From Alitta virens (Eukaryota > Annelida > Polychaeta > Phyllodocida > Nereididae), in contig OW028575.1 in NCBI GenBank assembly GCA_932294295.1, forward strand, positions 18,604,058-18,668,057: a stretch of 64,000 bases of DNA. The letters are read 5' to 3'. Position 1 is the first letter of the stretch. Every line of letters starts with the position of its first letter. This document shows positions 47,821 to 61,936 of the stretch, one piece after another. The translations under genes were made by a program, and so were the position numbers. Under the pieces are notes generated by a model that saw only the letters and a list, made by a program, of their open reading frames with translations, ran no database searches and was not told the DNA's origin.

Positions 47821-48500
47821 CTGAAATTTGAAGCATATCTGAGATGAAGCAGTTTTAGAGGTTTGAGCTGATCTAAATTTTAGTTTGTTTTTTTCAATGT
47901 GTGACCCCTTCCCCTTTCAAGAATTCATATTCATGTTTGGTTTGATTGTAATTTTAGTTGACGACACGTTGTTGCGTTATGTTAAATGTAAATGGTAAAT
48001 CAGTTTCATACTTAGGTTGTGCAATTTGAAACTTGTGTGCGGTGGATGACTTAAAAATAGTTCATACAATAATATTACAATTATATGCGACAACTTTGAT
48101 AATATACTATGGTTGCTTAAACATCGTGTTAAGTGCATCTCATAAAATGATTTATTTATATTATGTGCTACTTACCATCACTAAAGAAAAAAGGAAAGTC
48201 AGAACTTACCAAGAGTACCCATGCCACCAGCAGATTGAGAATAAACTTGTCTTGCAGTTGAAAGAGGAGGATATATGCAGCATGCAGATAGTAGTAGATT
48301 GAAGGTAGATGGTTTCTTGTGGAGAGAACGAAAGATACGCCCAGAGCAATAGTAGGTTGGCAAGAGATTACATTTCCATCTCAGCAACACCACAGAGCAT
48401 GCAGGAGTTGGTAGGGTTTGATTATGGTTCCCCATAATTTCAAAGAATAGCAAAGTATGGGGAGAAACGTAATGCTTAAAGTAGTAGTTCATGACAGGAA
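47821..48500 (-). other. 5' region of gene 4 with candidate first-exon donor
   Basis: A strong minus-strand donor (ACTCTTG|GTAAGTTC) lies at about 48210-48209, upstream of the acceptor at 47822-47821, and could end the non-coding first exon. An upstream ATG just before that donor would be out of frame with the main start. Confidence 0.35.
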
Positions 48501-50770
48501 ACTACTGTATGAGGTTGTCCAGAAAAAAGCACGCAATTACAAAAATGAGATCAGAGATAGTCTCATTGCAATTCTTGATGAGTAACTAAACACTAGTAGC
48601 AATAGAGTAGTTTAATTCACAGAAATGTCAAAAATTAAAGGTAATTAGGATTGGATTGGTTTCTTGTAATAGATAAAAAAGAGGAACATTGTAGCAAGAA
48701 GTTGAGGGAATTTCATTGAAGCTTTGTCATTTAGGAGACAGCTGAAATAATACTAGCATGTAGGGAAGAGAAAGCTTCAAATAAAGAATGTTCTAACCCC
48801 TAATTTTATACTCTTACTATCAATTAGCTACCTTATTGTTATTTTCCAATCAGTAGTTGATGATTATTATTTTTCTGTTGTGCCTATGATTACTTTTCTG
48901 TACCATTGACATACTGTACATACACTCCAAATGATGATGATATCAGCATTTGTGGAAAAATAAAGTGAATGATGTGAAGAGGTTTGTAGTACTACGTGTC
49001 AAAGGTTTCGGTTGACCTCGCTCTGACAGAGGTCAATACCCAGTTTCTTTTTTTGCTGTCATGGTACACACAAAACGAAAGTGAAAATTGTCTGTAGTCA
49101 TGAAAAATAAATTTGGGGGGTATTTAACAAGGTGCAAAAGCTTATATGATTGCAGTGCACATATATATACATATATATATAGGGGGCCTCCCATTTGCCG
49201 CTTCGTACCATACCTTAAGAACCCAACAGAAAAAAAATATATATATATCATGCAGTTGGTAAATTTTTAACCCAAAACCCTTTGAATTATTGAAACACCC
49301 CCAAACAACATTGTTTGCCTCTATATCAGTTGCATGTTGAAGTTAGATAACCAATTGTAACTTTCTAATGTAACGAATCTAAATTTCTTCTTCGCTGCTG
49401 TGAAGTCAATTAACTTGGTAGACCTAAGAAATGATTACATTGATAATTGCTGCATTTTACGACTTGAGAGAGGACAACAGGTATTGAAGATTCAACCTGC
49501 TATATATTAATATAATGACCTTACATATCATATCAGATAATGTCAGATAAGTATGTGATATTTAAGTGATAGTCAGTTGACACTTCAGAACTTTACAACT
49601 TCCTGTCTCAGTAGTTAAAAGAACCCTGACTGCCTTAGTCCATTCATAAAGTGCATAGTACTAGAGTAAGCATGACGACATTCCTGTGGGGTGATTAACA
49701 AGCCACCAAGCCATTGGGTATGCGCTTGGTTACCCTAGCAGGTGACCTGGCCAATGACCTGGTTTTTGAGGTGACTGTCTTGCGCCACAAGGCACTGAGG
49801 GTGCTGGTGACACGGCCTGGCTGGGGACTTGAATGGCGTGAGACGAGAAGGCCTGCAAACCTACCATGACATTAGTGCTGCAATAATGGCCTTTGACCAG
49901 TGCACAAAACTACAAATGTCAGACTTGGGACACGAAATAGCGATTGTCTGAATGGCACAAGTTCACTCAACAGAACAATGGTCACTCCACTGAGTTCCTC
50001 TGCACAGCCAAGAAGAGGATCCTCTATAGAGGCTGTTATGAGGACTTTCTCACTTTCTAGAGACTTTCTAGAGACACAGTCAGTGCCTCTACAGGCAGTG
50101 GGTTGTGAGCAGACCTCATAGATCACTGGACGAAGGCATAGATCTGTCTCTACATGTTACGCCCCATGCTCACCTACATGCTCTATCAGCTCCGTTCCTT
50201 TCTGCTAAAATTGGCTTTCACAGGACTCACTGAGTCTAAAATATCATTTCTCATATCTCTGTCCCTTTCCGCTCTACGTGACGCCACTTTTGTGTCCCCG
50301 AAAGATATTTCACGGCGAGTAAAAAAATCATAAATTACACGCGAAGAACTGTAAAATGTGGTTCGCCTGTTCACATGTATTTAAACAAATGCTAACCGCA
50401 CATTTTTCTGTGTGTGTTTTTTTGTGGGTTTCCGTGAGGACATGTGGAGAAGAAAATGAGTTGAGCGATTAGCTAACATGGCATGATAATCATATGACAA
50501 ACTGCTTTTGCATTTTCTCTTGCCATGGTGGAATGTCTTCAGGCATACCTATATATATTGAAATGTAATTAGTCGGTTTGCAAGTTATGAGTAAGATGGG
50601 CAATTAACAAGACATTATTTGCATAGATCGTTGAAATGCATTGATGAAATATTACAGCTATACCTTTATTTGGAACTTGCGTGCCAATTTCATGGAAAGC
50701 CATTCCTCGACTCCATGCGCCTATAGGTAACACACCCAAAAGTATTCAGTATGCAGTTTGGTTATAGGAC
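48501..50770. other. Intergenic, nothing recognised
   Basis: AT-rich with (TA)n tracts near 49160-49180 and 49237-49250. The patch at 49680-50120 has higher GC and open frames on both strands, but no recognisable protein. Confidence 0.35.
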
Positions 50771-50774
50771 TATG

Positions 50775-50830
50775 AATTATGTTGGCTCAGTTGGTAGGGC
50801 ATTGACGCCGAATCCATTTGGGTTGAGATA
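50775..50830 (+). repeat. tRNA-like relic
   Basis: GTTGGCTCAGTTGGTAGGGC resembles box A and TTTGGGTTGAGATACC an eroded box B. Not a functional tRNA; probably a SINE remnant. Confidence 0.35.
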
Positions 50831-53800
50831 CCATAATAGGCAAACTACCTCACTTCACTGGTCCTTATGGGTGATCTCAAGGTAGACATTTTTGCAACTG
50901 TTTCGTAATATTTTGCGAAATATGCAGACAATGCGCTTGAGACTGTCAATGATTGCTTTTGGATTGGCTAGCATATATATTCTGATATATGACTGCTTAA
51001 TTTGAACGTGAATGTCAATGGATGATTTCTTTTTTCTGTGAAATTTGACCGGGGGAGATAGATAAAAAAGCAAACTTTTTCTTTTCAATTTTTTTAAAGA
51101 AATAGGAGAAAAGTTAGGATCTATTTTAAGTAAGTAGCATGGCTGCATTACAGCAGGCAGCAGACCATTAAACTAAGAATTGGCAGAACAGTTCTAATAA
51201 GTCATGTAGTATTCTGGGAATGTTGCATGAAATGCTAGTTTATGCTCTGCATGGCCATATTAGTATTTAACATGACCCTGGTGAAAGAATTCTCCGTTTC
51301 ACATTTTCTATTTTTATTCTGGATACGTTCATTCCGAACCAAAGAATGAATGGATATACGATAGAATAATTGTGGATAGCTGTCTGACCATTTCCATTAC
51401 TTTACTTAAAAAAACAGCAGTTAAACCATATCCTTGCCCTTGTCAATATAAATTTTCTTATAATGATAAGAATAACCAGTGTCCCAGACCTTTACAATGT
51501 CCATAATTATGCATTATAGGATACCAAAAATTGAAAATATGTTCAATAAGTTCCATATATCCAGCAATAGTAACAATTGATTAGTACACACGGGACTATT
51601 TCATTCCACTATTGAGAATATCTTTTCTCATTGTCGCTGTTTTTGCATGACGTGAATGAATATCGATTTCATGACATACATGTAGGGTACCATGCATGTA
51701 AGTATTCACTGAAACGTTACTCAAATGTATTTTGCCAGCATAATTGGTTTATGATATGGTTACATATTGTCCAAAAGTGTGATATTTTGCAAGAAATATG
51801 AACTTACTTTTGCGCTACCTTATTTTACACAAGAGGACAAAAATATCTTGAGGTTGACGATTCTGGAACTCTGCCTAAACTCAATGACAAGTTGTCATCC
51901 GATGCATCGTTTGGCGAATATAGTTTACGAATTGCACATTTCTATGACTTTTAGGAATTATAACTGCAAAACATATGTAATTGGACATGTGTCAAAATGC
52001 TATATATATACAGACCTTGAATGGCTCAACTCTAATGGGTGTATGCAAGAATATTTGGTCGTGTCCTCAAGTACCCCCACCAGTAAATAAAACCTCTGTT
52101 TACGATCTCTAAGGCCTGTCGCCCAAATATTACATGCTTCCAGCTTTCAGCTAAACATTCTGAGACTCCTCACCTCTCGTCAAGTCTCGGCCGTGACATA
52201 CATTGCACGAGAATTGAGGCATTGGTCATTCCAAGAATGACGTCTTCAATATTGCACCAGTAATATGGAAAATGGTTGCTCAATTTTGCCAAAGCCTTCA
52301 TTAGAAATTATCACTCTAATGATGCAAATTTCTGTAGTGGTGCGATGCTCTAACAATTAATATTAATATAATATTTCAATGCTTTTTAATAAGAAAGTAT
52401 CAGAGTATCACTTAATAGATAATATATTATGCCAAATTATCGTTATAATGATACTATCAACAAGAAATTCCCCGATTTTTTCCCCTTTTTTTAACTTTTG
52501 AAATGCTTTGCAAAGCAGTCTTTTTTTATGTATAGCAGGCTTTACATCCTACGAGAGCGTAAAATAGAGGGTCTCAAGCGGAGTGCAATTTATAGCTGCT
52601 TGGCTGTGAGTAAATTTCAGAATGCTCTCTTGCGTGCAGTTGATCTTTGAGGGATCAAAAATAGACCATTTAAAATGGCGGACTGGAGGCAGGGGCCTGA
52701 CTTCCACCCCAGCAGAAATGCAGATTCATACAATTCAAGAATTCATCAAGAAGTTATGCAATCATATGTTGTGTCTGAGAAGCATTGAGTGCATTGAGTG
52801 CTGACATTAATGCAAAAAGTGCCACGGACGACTGTTTGCTGTTCATCGAGTAAATAAAGGCTTTGCCTTGCACATAAATGCCTACATGGAAAAATGTGAT
52901 TTCGATGAAAACGTTTAAGGAAATGAGCGATAGGACACGGTATGACGTGAGACAGAATGCACACTTTCACCACTCCTATGTTAGTTTAAATGACTACTAG
53001 ATTATTGCACAAGTCCTGAACAGAATGCAGTCATTTCCAAGGGGTCAGACCCCTTTCACGAGTTGTTAGCTTATAGTGGATGAGTGACACTGGGTCAGCG
53101 CTTCCAACAGACCGTCCTCAAACTGGCACTGCAAGTTTTTGCAACCCACTTCACACATAGCCTCCTCAAGTAGACTGCTCCAGTACACTGGCAATGCTTT
53201 CTAGATGACCTTCTACAATTTCACTCTCTAGTCACAAAAAGTACATTGGCCTTGACGATTTTAATGTATCAAGTAAAAGCTATTTATTCCTTCATTAACT
53301 GAATTATATTGTTCTTAAGAGTAGTCCCTCACATGACCAACAGACAGAGGCAACTGTAATGATGAGGTGATACCCCAAGTTACCCTATGGATACAATTTA
53401 TCCAAACCAAATCTCCCTGAGATAAAATTATAAGGACTGCCTTTACTAACAATGCTATAGGATTTTTCAGTAGCAAAGCTGTGACATATCTCTTAAAATG
53501 TCCTAAGATTTAAAAAAATGATTTCATTTCCCTAGGAATGACACTTCAATGATTTCTCAATATTCAATGACCATGTTCTAGACAGATATTCATTAATAAG
53601 CCCACCATTCATATTGCAAGTCAGCAATTACAGAATTACTTGATCTAATACATAGCGTATCTAACTTTGTCCTCAATTGGCCTGGTCAAACTTTTTGAGC
53701 CGTGACAACTGTGTGGAAGGAGATTAGTGTCATTAACCTGCCTGTTATTAATAACTATGATTTTTAACACGACATGCACTGTCATAATGTTTCTGATCAA

Positions 53801-56800
53801 GTTTGTTCTGCAAGCTTTCTAAACATTTGGCAAAGAATTAATCAACCGAAACTGCTACTATGGCGCATCAAAAGATGATTAACAAATAAATATGAAATGG
53901 AATTAGCAGGGCTTTACCTTAAGAATATATAGTAACTTACAGTATATCGAGAACAGAGAACTTCAATTACCACATGCCTCTGACAAGTTTACAAAGAATG
54001 AATTGCAGATATCATTTAGTTGTCCAAGAGATTGTCAGAATTAAGAGTCATAATTATGGGATCATTCACTGTCAAATGGTTAGTAATTGTCCATGTTGAT
54101 GTGAAAAATGCAACTTTGAGAGCTATATGAGAGTCTAAAAATAACTCCACCTAGACTCCTCCTACGTTAATACACATTCAGACCTTAAAAGCGACTTTCT
54201 CAGCTTGTTGAGGGTATTTTCTCATGATTGATTGGTGTCTCTAGCCCTTAAGGTTCAGCTTGGATGGCTTGTAGCCCTTCCGAAGGTTCTTCGTTAGGCG
54301 TGTCACAAAATTCACCAAATCTCTCTGAAACCTTTTTTTCTTCATACAAAGAGCTGAACATGTAGATTCTAGGTGTTAACATTGACATTATGAATAACCA
54401 CGAAAAAAAGAGGCCTATATTAGATGCTGCATTTATCATTGGCACCCTGTTATGGGCTACATATGACTGCAGGATTGTAACAGCTGAGCTCTAATAGCAA
54501 ATAATCTGTGTTAATTGTATATTGTTGGGAAGGAAGTGCAATGAAATCACCAATTAGGCTTACACTGTTCAACCCTGTAGAGAGCCAGTGTGCATGAATT
54601 CTACTGGGCTGACAGGGGCCCAAAGACATGTTTATTTTTGAGGTGGTCCTGAATATCTCACACAAGGTTTGCAAATATCACGTGCTCCATGGCAAATTTT
54701 GGGATAAAACTGAGGAATATGTTGGTTATACCTGAGCAAATAAAACGTCGGCTTGGGCAAGCTCTGCTCTTTCACTTTATGCAAGTCTGGTTTGTAGAAC
54801 TGCGTCGAATATTTAAGAGCCTTGTGCCCTTTTATATCAACATTCAGCCCTATCGAAAATATTCACTATCACCAAAATACCTAGATGTGAAAGTTATACA
54901 TAGTATATGGAAAACAAGGCATTTGCCAAAGTTGGCATTGACAGCAGACAAAATAGATATAAATTCGGTTTGGTTACAAATAACATCAGTACAAAAGCCT
55001 GGTGAAGACTACCTCATCCAAGTCATCCTGGCAATTCATAGACCATCGCAGATCATACTGTAATGCTTCTGAGCATATTGACCTGCCTGCTTGGTATTTT
55101 GGCAGTAGTATGTTACTGTACGGTCAGACTTGTCACTGGTTCCAAATAATGCCTAATTCTATTTTGGATATAAATTCTCTTTATTGCTAATCTTGGACTG
55201 TTTTTTTGAAACTTTTTTCGCCTAATAGCTGACTAGGCAATGCTCCAACTAAGCATTCTCTTCCAGCCACGGAACAAGCAGCGTGTGGTACAAGGGTGGA
55301 AAAACTACCCCACCCTGAACCCTTTAATTACAGGAACTGCTTGCAAGAGCTCTTTTGGTAGCATTTCTTTGCCTTTCCCTTATGCAGAGTGTGTCACAGT
55401 GTGTCAAGTCAATCGTATGATCTTTGACCCCACCCTGTGTCATTAATAGAATGACCTCTGTGCACCTAGCCCAAGCAGTGCAGAACAAGGATACATTCCA
55501 AGCATTGAGGTCTAATGGATCGGTGTAGTGCTCCACTGGTCTGTGTTGTATACACTTGTCCTTGCAAAAGGTCACTTAAAGAACTTTCTATAAAAAGAGG
55601 AATTATCCAGGTACTCCTGTGTTTATTATTGAAGCGTAAAATCTCTAAGGAATAATGCATTTATACCATTGGTGTGATATGTGCTACTGAAAACGGATAC
55701 AATCCAACTTTCCATTTATTAGAATGGCACCGTGTCATGATGCTGAAATTCCATTGTAAAGTGTCAAATCATTGTATTATAAGATTATTCATGACAAGGT
55801 GGTCTTCATACAGTGGTTTGACACCAATAGGTAAAAAAAACAATCAGTTGTCTTAACTTTAAAGGTGACTTCACATTTAGTGTCATTGTATGTGATCATT
55901 GTTCTGCTTCTAAAAAGAAACTAGTTCAGTGTCTCCATTTGACTAACTGAGAGACTGATATTGACTTTGAGCAGAAAGACGTATTGGAATAACCAAAATG
56001 GATGTTTGAACCACTGCTTAGGATGGAGTTCTGCAATAGCTTTCGACAATACACATGTGCAAAAGCAACGAGTAAAGCTCTCAGAAGTACTAGTAATACA
56101 AATAGCAGGGATAATAGCAGGTCAGTCATGTTCTAGTAACTCACTGAGATAGGGAGTATAATGGCGCGTCTCCTGACCATGGATGCATGTCGCCCAACCA
56201 GCCACCTTGATTGCCTCCCCCACCCACAAACGTCTACTACAGACAAACCCCAGTCACTGACCATAAAAGATTTATTCTAACTGAATCCAATGACCTAAAG
56301 AGGCCAGCGCCCCACTGACTTCATACCAAGGTGCCTTCTCTGGCTTCTACAGCTAAAAAGTCCTCAATGCAGCAGCATTATCAACATATACTTTAAATCA
56401 TTTCTAACTCGTAGGTCCACTTTTATTCTCTCTACTCTGACTAGAGCAACGATCACTGGTGTGTGCTGACCCAAGAATCGCCAGATATTTCTACAACTGC
56501 TGACTAGGGCACAGCCCAGTTTTATTGCTTTCACGCAGATCCATAAGAGAAATATTCCATTAAAGTTGCCGAAAGTTAAAGAAAACTCCTAATGCAAAAT
56601 GTAGGTAATAGAAACATGTAATGCAGTTAAGACTATGAAGTTTTCATGCGATTGAAAGTAGATTTAGATGAAATAGAAAGTTTTGGTGCTTACCTAAACC
56701 TGGTACTCCTGTCTATAGCGAGTCTCGTTGCCCTGTGCGGCTCAGTGAGCTTGTCTCTAACTCAGGCCCCCTACCTCAATGACGAAAGAATTTGGCCTAC

Positions 56801-58322
56801 AGATTGTCCACAGGTTATTTCTTCCACACGTCAAAACGCCCTAAAAAGACAAACACTGCAATGAGCCTCTGAAATGCGCCAAGCCCTCGAAAGTTTGTTC
56901 TTTGCAAAAAAATCCGTCTTTCTGCACTGCTCTTACTTTCCTGTCCAATATTTACCATGAAAAAATGCATATAATGCCAACACAGCGCAGCCAAGCGCCA
57001 ACATTTTCGCAATACAAGACAGTCCTCTGACAGGGTCAGTTGGGATTGCTATGCATGTTTAATTCCAGGTGAATTCCAGAACTATCACCAAATTCTGACC
57101 AACCAGGAAATCGTGTGCAAATGGGACATCGAAAAACCCTGCGCCCTTTCCAGAACCAGCAAGTAACAGACAGCATTTGTGGCGTCATCATATTATTGTT
57201 AATAAAATGCATTGCTTACGAACGTCGTCCGATATTATGATGGAACAGAATATTTTAGGAAGACATTACATATTTGTCATACTTGGAATAATATATCAAA
57301 CAGGCTGAGCTTTTTTTTTCTTCTTTGCATAATCTAACTGAAGAGTTAATATTATGAAAACTTTTTTTTACCAAGATCACTCTTTGAACAAATTCATAAC
57401 CACTACAGGCGTCATTCTTTTATTTTTCTCTCTCTCTTTTTCTCACTCTCTCTTTCGTGGTTATATCTCACTCTTCATAGGTTTTTTGAAGACTGTGATA
57501 TTTTATTGAATACAATGTAACCTAGCAATTAAGAACTCCTTTGGTTCTAATGCCATTGCTCTTAATCACAGTGAGGATGTGCTAATCACTTATAACAAGA
57601 GCAGTTTGGTCCAAATTAAAAAACGGTATGAACGGCGAGGTCGTCAGAAAGTGACTAATTTGAGTCTTTCCCTCAGTATTTGTTTCCAGAAAGTTCCTTT
57701 GACAAGTTTCAATTATGAGAGCTGGGCGTTGTCCAATGGCCTCATGCATACAAACATGAGACAAGTTGACCTGGTTGGGTATGGGAGGGAAGATTCACTC
57801 ATCCGTGACTACTCATTCCTATGGCATTCTGGGTGCTCACAAATTACGCAATTACCCTAATAATAATCTATTTAGCAGTAATTGTCTGTGCTGTTTGGAT
57901 AGTGAAGGATAGCATGCATTCCATAGCAGTTCGTGTAAAATAACACCTGCCTAATATTATGTTATACAATTGGTAATGCTCATAACAAGGTCCATTACAA
58001 CAATATAAAAAAAAAAATTCTCAAATTTTGTTATTCTTGCAATAGATAGTATGACTCATTTTGTGGCCATAAACAATATTTTATTTTATTTATTTATTAT
58101 ATTATTTCTAACAACAAGGTTCGAAATGACAGGATTCATTCATTGCACATGGTATATACTTTTTTGTAACTTTTTCCCTACAGGATAACACCTATGACGC
58201 ATATTGTTCAATGATATAAAGCAATACACTCAGATGTCATAGGTATGAAGAACATTTCCTTGTATGATGTAATAGAAAATTATTCCAAATCAGGATAGCA
58301 GTCCAAAAGACATACCGTAAAG
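50831..58322. other. Long intergenic stretch without supported genes
   Basis: Several open frames exist (for example 54689-55063, plus strand, 124 codons; 57579-57860, plus strand, 93 codons), but none shows a recognisable domain, signal peptide with cysteines, or flanking splice pattern. A CT-rich tract lies at about 57424-57460. Compared with 10-33 kb the stretch has few recognisable repeats. Confidence 0.35.
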
Positions 58323-58375
58323 GACACTCACATTAGAATGTTAACAAAACTTGTTAACATTCTAATGTGAGTGTC
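58323..58375. repeat. Perfect 25-bp inverted repeat
   Basis: Bases 58323-58347 are the exact reverse complement of 58351-58375, with a 3-base loop (AAC). Begins GACACTCACATTAGAATG. No T-run or gene lies next to it. Confidence 0.95.
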
Positions 58376-59195
58376 GAAAATACCTGCCCTGTCGATAATA
58401 CCCTCCTTTGCAGTATTTTAAAAATAAGCTGGTCAACATTTGTTCAACTGGATGGTAATATAAGATGAAAACTGCACAGGAAGTGACAGTATCATTGAGG
58501 TTAATAAATTGAATTATAAATTGCTAATGATAATCAATATTGATACAAAATGCCTAGCAAAAGAATAGTACATTGCTTCAGATACAAATCCATGTTCGCA
58601 GAGAGAACTCACCCTAAAAGACTTGTAAATTAGATCCAAGGAGCTGTCAGAGGTGTAATCCACATGGGCCCCTACTCTTTCGATGTAATAAGTACACCTG
58701 GTTTTCTCGATACTTCTTCGCAGGTGCACCGCAATCATTTTCATGGTTGCCTGAGCATTGCTTTACATGATATATCATTTTATTCATAATTTATTTTGGT
58801 TGTTTAATGTAATATGCTAAGTGAAGCTATTATAAACAAATATCTAAGTAACAGCTATATATATATATATATATATTCTAGCTTTTCAAAAAGAAAAGAT
58901 TCATGCTGTTTCTCAAGTTTGTTCATCTGAATCTGGGGAAATACCTGCGCAATTGTTGAAGGTTAAAGCTGCCACTATCTGTCTGTATTTGTTAAAGCCA
59001 ACACTGAGAGTGAACATTAAAATATTGTGGTATTAAAAAAGGAAAGAATTATTTTATATTTTGGGGCATTTATTTTGCATTTCATGCTTCAATGCGATTC
59101 TATCTTTAAACTATGTTTTCCATTTTTTTGACCCTCAGCGAATGAAGTTCGAAAAGGGTTTTTGTTATCAACAATGTCAGTCTGACAGACTGACA

Positions 59196-59230
59196 GCCAG
59201 GCAGGCGGGCGGGCGGGCGGGCTGGCGGGC
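59196..59230. repeat. (CGGG)n-type tract
   Basis: GCAGGCGGGCGGGCGGGCGG and a few further units, a short GC microsatellite in AT-rich DNA, directly before the repeat at 59231. Confidence 0.85.
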
Positions 59231-59310
59231 GTAACACTTTCGTTTCCGGAGCAGAACTCTAATACTAATGCACTTACCCTAACGAAATTTTGTACAGTAA
59301 TACACTATAT
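59228..59310 (+). repeat. Interspersed repeat, half of an inverted pair
   Basis: CACTTTCGTTTCCGGAGCAG through ACTAATGCACTTACCCTAAC matches the reverse complement of 60576-60695. Confidence 0.75.
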
Positions 59311-59705
59311 GGCCTGGTGGTGCCTTTTGATAGTCACATTGACATATTGGCAATGTTTTACCAAATTTGGAAAAAATATTTTGTAAATGTTGTACAATTC
59401 AGGTGCTATTATTAAATATTTGATCATAGTATTGCCAAAATAATTAGTTGCATGATGATCTATATTACTTTAACTTGACTCCAATACTTTTTATTGTTTT
59501 CTTCGTATACATCTGTAAAGTGTTTGGTTATAAATACTAATTTAAATGTCATAGATTTTATGCAAATCAGCAACCCAACAATTCAGTAACTGAAGGGAAT
59601 ATGGCAATTGATAATATATTTCCTTCAGTTGCCAGCTAAATTTAAACAGCGACCAAAAAATATTTTGACTTATTAAAATGGGTGTGTTGAGTATCATTCC
59701 ATACG

Positions 59706-59793
59706 AAATAAACCTTTAAGATTTTGTATTTATTTGTATTTAGACTTTATTTATTTAGATACAAGTAAATAAAAACCCTTAAAGGTTAATTTT
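59706..59793. repeat. Imperfect palindrome, about 33-bp arms
   Basis: Left arm 59706-59738 (AAATAAACCTTTAAGATTTT ...) pairs with right arm 59760-59793 (... AAACCCTTAAAGGTTAATTTT) with few mismatches. MITE-like or hairpin relic. Confidence 0.7.
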
Positions 59794-60479
59794 GTACAAA
59801 ATTATACCCAACATCTTTATGTGGCATAACATTATTGCTGAATTTCATACATATTCCTTAGGATCATTGCCATAGCCCATATATGACTATTTTGGACATA
59901 TAAATGATAATCTTAGTTGTAGATTAGTTAAGGGAACATGCTATTGTTTTGATATTTCTAGTGAACCGAATACTCTTTATCTGATTATTGTGCATAAAAT
60001 CTTTGAAACAGAACAATTAAATGGCAAGAAAAGAATAGAGAATACTTTTTATGCTCATTGGCTTTACTCTGAACATAATGGATTGCTAGGTTCCTGCAGG
60101 TTTACCTTCATAACAAGTCAGATATTTGTAAGACATTATCATATCATTATTGTGCCATTTTTTACAAAAATAAAGTAAGGCTTTTTCAGACTTTTTTTTA
60201 TAACCCATGGGAAAACTGTATTATTTTAAACTTGACAGAATATAATGAACCAATGAAGAATTTCAAGAGTTAAAAAAATAGGCCATCTTGGACTCTAATT
60301 AGTATTGCATAACAGGCTATGTAGGCCAAGTATGTCAGTGTGGCTATCACAAAGCACCACTAGGCCATATATTTAAAAAAAAAAGGCCAGGAAGTGTTTT
60401 TAGACTACATCATTATAATTGTTTAATTTATACACTAGCTTTTATTTGTTAGCTTTAGATTCTGTTATATTTTTCTTCT

Positions 60480-60575
60480 TTTTAATGTTTTTATTTACTT
60501 GTAACAGGGCCATTTTGTGAAAGAGCTGCCGCTCAAAGTGTTTATACCCTGTATAAATAGGTTTTATAAATAAAT
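60480..60575 (+). repeat. Possible LINE 3' tail
   Basis: AACAGGGCCATTTTGTGAAA, CGCTCAAAGTGTTTATACCC and TGTATAAATAGGTTTTATAAATAAATAAA resemble LINE 3' ends terminating in AATAAA. No coding part is attached. Confidence 0.35.
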
Positions 60576-60695
60576 AAATAGTGTTACTGTATAAAATTTG
60601 ATTAGGGTAAGTGCATTAGTGTTAGAGTTCAGCTCTAGAAACAAACATGGTGTGAGAGTTCTGCTCTGGAAATGAAAGTGCAACGCCCATCCTCC
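60576..60695 (-). repeat. Interspersed repeat, other half of the inverted pair
   Basis: Reverse complement of 59228-59310 with an extra internal duplication of the GAGTTCTGCTCTGGAAA-type segment. Confidence 0.75.
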
Positions 60696-61667
60696 TGCAG
60701 CCTATTTTTTACATCGATCTTATTTTCCTATTACATGATAGCTTGGTAAATTCAAATTTCCAGGAAATATCTTCTATCTGTTTATTCTGGAAATCGAACC
60801 TGGAGCCTGATGAGCTGTACGTACATACAGCCACTTCTATGATGATTTAACCAATACGAAACACGTATTTTCAAATGCAATTGAATTCATGAAAAACATA
60901 GGTTTGCTCTGGGTGACTCTTGGTGCTACCATTCATTAAGATCCAAATACAGTTAGTTTCATTAAAAACGGCCGGTCAAACGGAACCTTGACAAAGCTAG
61001 ACAACTTTTGCTATACAGTGCTACCTTCTGCTAAACAGAACTGTCTGGCTAAATCTGGCTTCTCAAAGCCAGACCTAAAAGTACATGCAGGACCATTTGG
61101 TGCATAAGTTGAGAGTTATGCATATTTTTAGTCTTTTGTTGAAAAGATGCATGTCGATTGCTAGTACATATTTAAAATATATTAGATAAATTTCTTACAT
61201 TTTCCAAGGTTTTTATTTTTTTAGTGGTGGTAATTTAAGACGACTATAAGGTAGAAGTAGACAGAAGTGGCTGGCTTTAGTTACAGCCAGGAATAGGTTG
61301 CTACAGTTGACTGGAGTCGACCATCTTTATGAAACTAACTGTAGTATGTTACATAATAGGTTTTGTCACTGCATTTGTGTGTGATACCGTTGAGCCATAC
61401 TTCTTGTCAAAACTGATTCATCAGCCTGATGAATCAATTGATTCAGCAGTAAAAATTCAACTATCTAGAGCAACATCTAAAAACAAAAATAGTAAAAAAA
61501 ATAGTCAGACGAGACTGAACCATATTTATGGATATGTCAGTAATGGGTGTGTCAAATTTTGCAAAATTTGTTCAAACATTTCAAAGCATTTAAAATGTTA
61601 GTGCAAGCAAACATGGAGAGTAGACGAGATTCAAATCACATGCCAAAAGACATTTTTCGGTTATATT

Positions 61668-61706
61668 CTATTCCATTCTATTCTATTATAATATATTCTA
61701 TTCTGC
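61668..61706. repeat. (ATTCT)n microsatellite
   Basis: Imperfect ATTCT pentamers, with a reverse-complement counterpart (AGAAT)n at 63514-63547. Confidence 0.85.
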
Positions 61707-61865
61707 CAGTGCCATGCACCCATTGTCAATTTTTTGGGGGCAAGCAAAAAGCTCCACCCTGGTAATTATAGTGCCATCCGTACCTCATCACAACACTTTC
61801 TGTTGGCTAAGCAATTTCAGGCTGGCATTACTGAATGTTGATAGATAGATATTGAAAGTGCTTTA

Positions 61866-61936
61866 AAGGCCTGGGCCCGGGATGAGCCTGGGTTCTTCAG
61901 AGAAGCAGGCAATATTCTTACCACTAGACCACTGGT
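61866..61936 (-). repeat. tRNA-like SINE relic
   Basis: Minus strand TGGTCTAGTGGTAAGAATAT (box A) and, about 40 bases on, CTCATCCCGGGCC as a degraded box B. Confidence 0.45.

Noticed and set aside
49872..50126. Overlapping open frames on both strands
   Set aside because: Opposite-strand frames of equal length with no recognisable motif; likely due to local GC composition.
54689..55063. 124-codon plus-strand frame
   Set aside because: Longest frame in the right third, but composition is not protein-like and no family is recognised.
61329..61601. 90-codon frame with a hydrophobic N-terminus
   Set aside because: No cysteine framework, domain or splice signals; overlaps a microsatellite-rich area. 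Could be chance.
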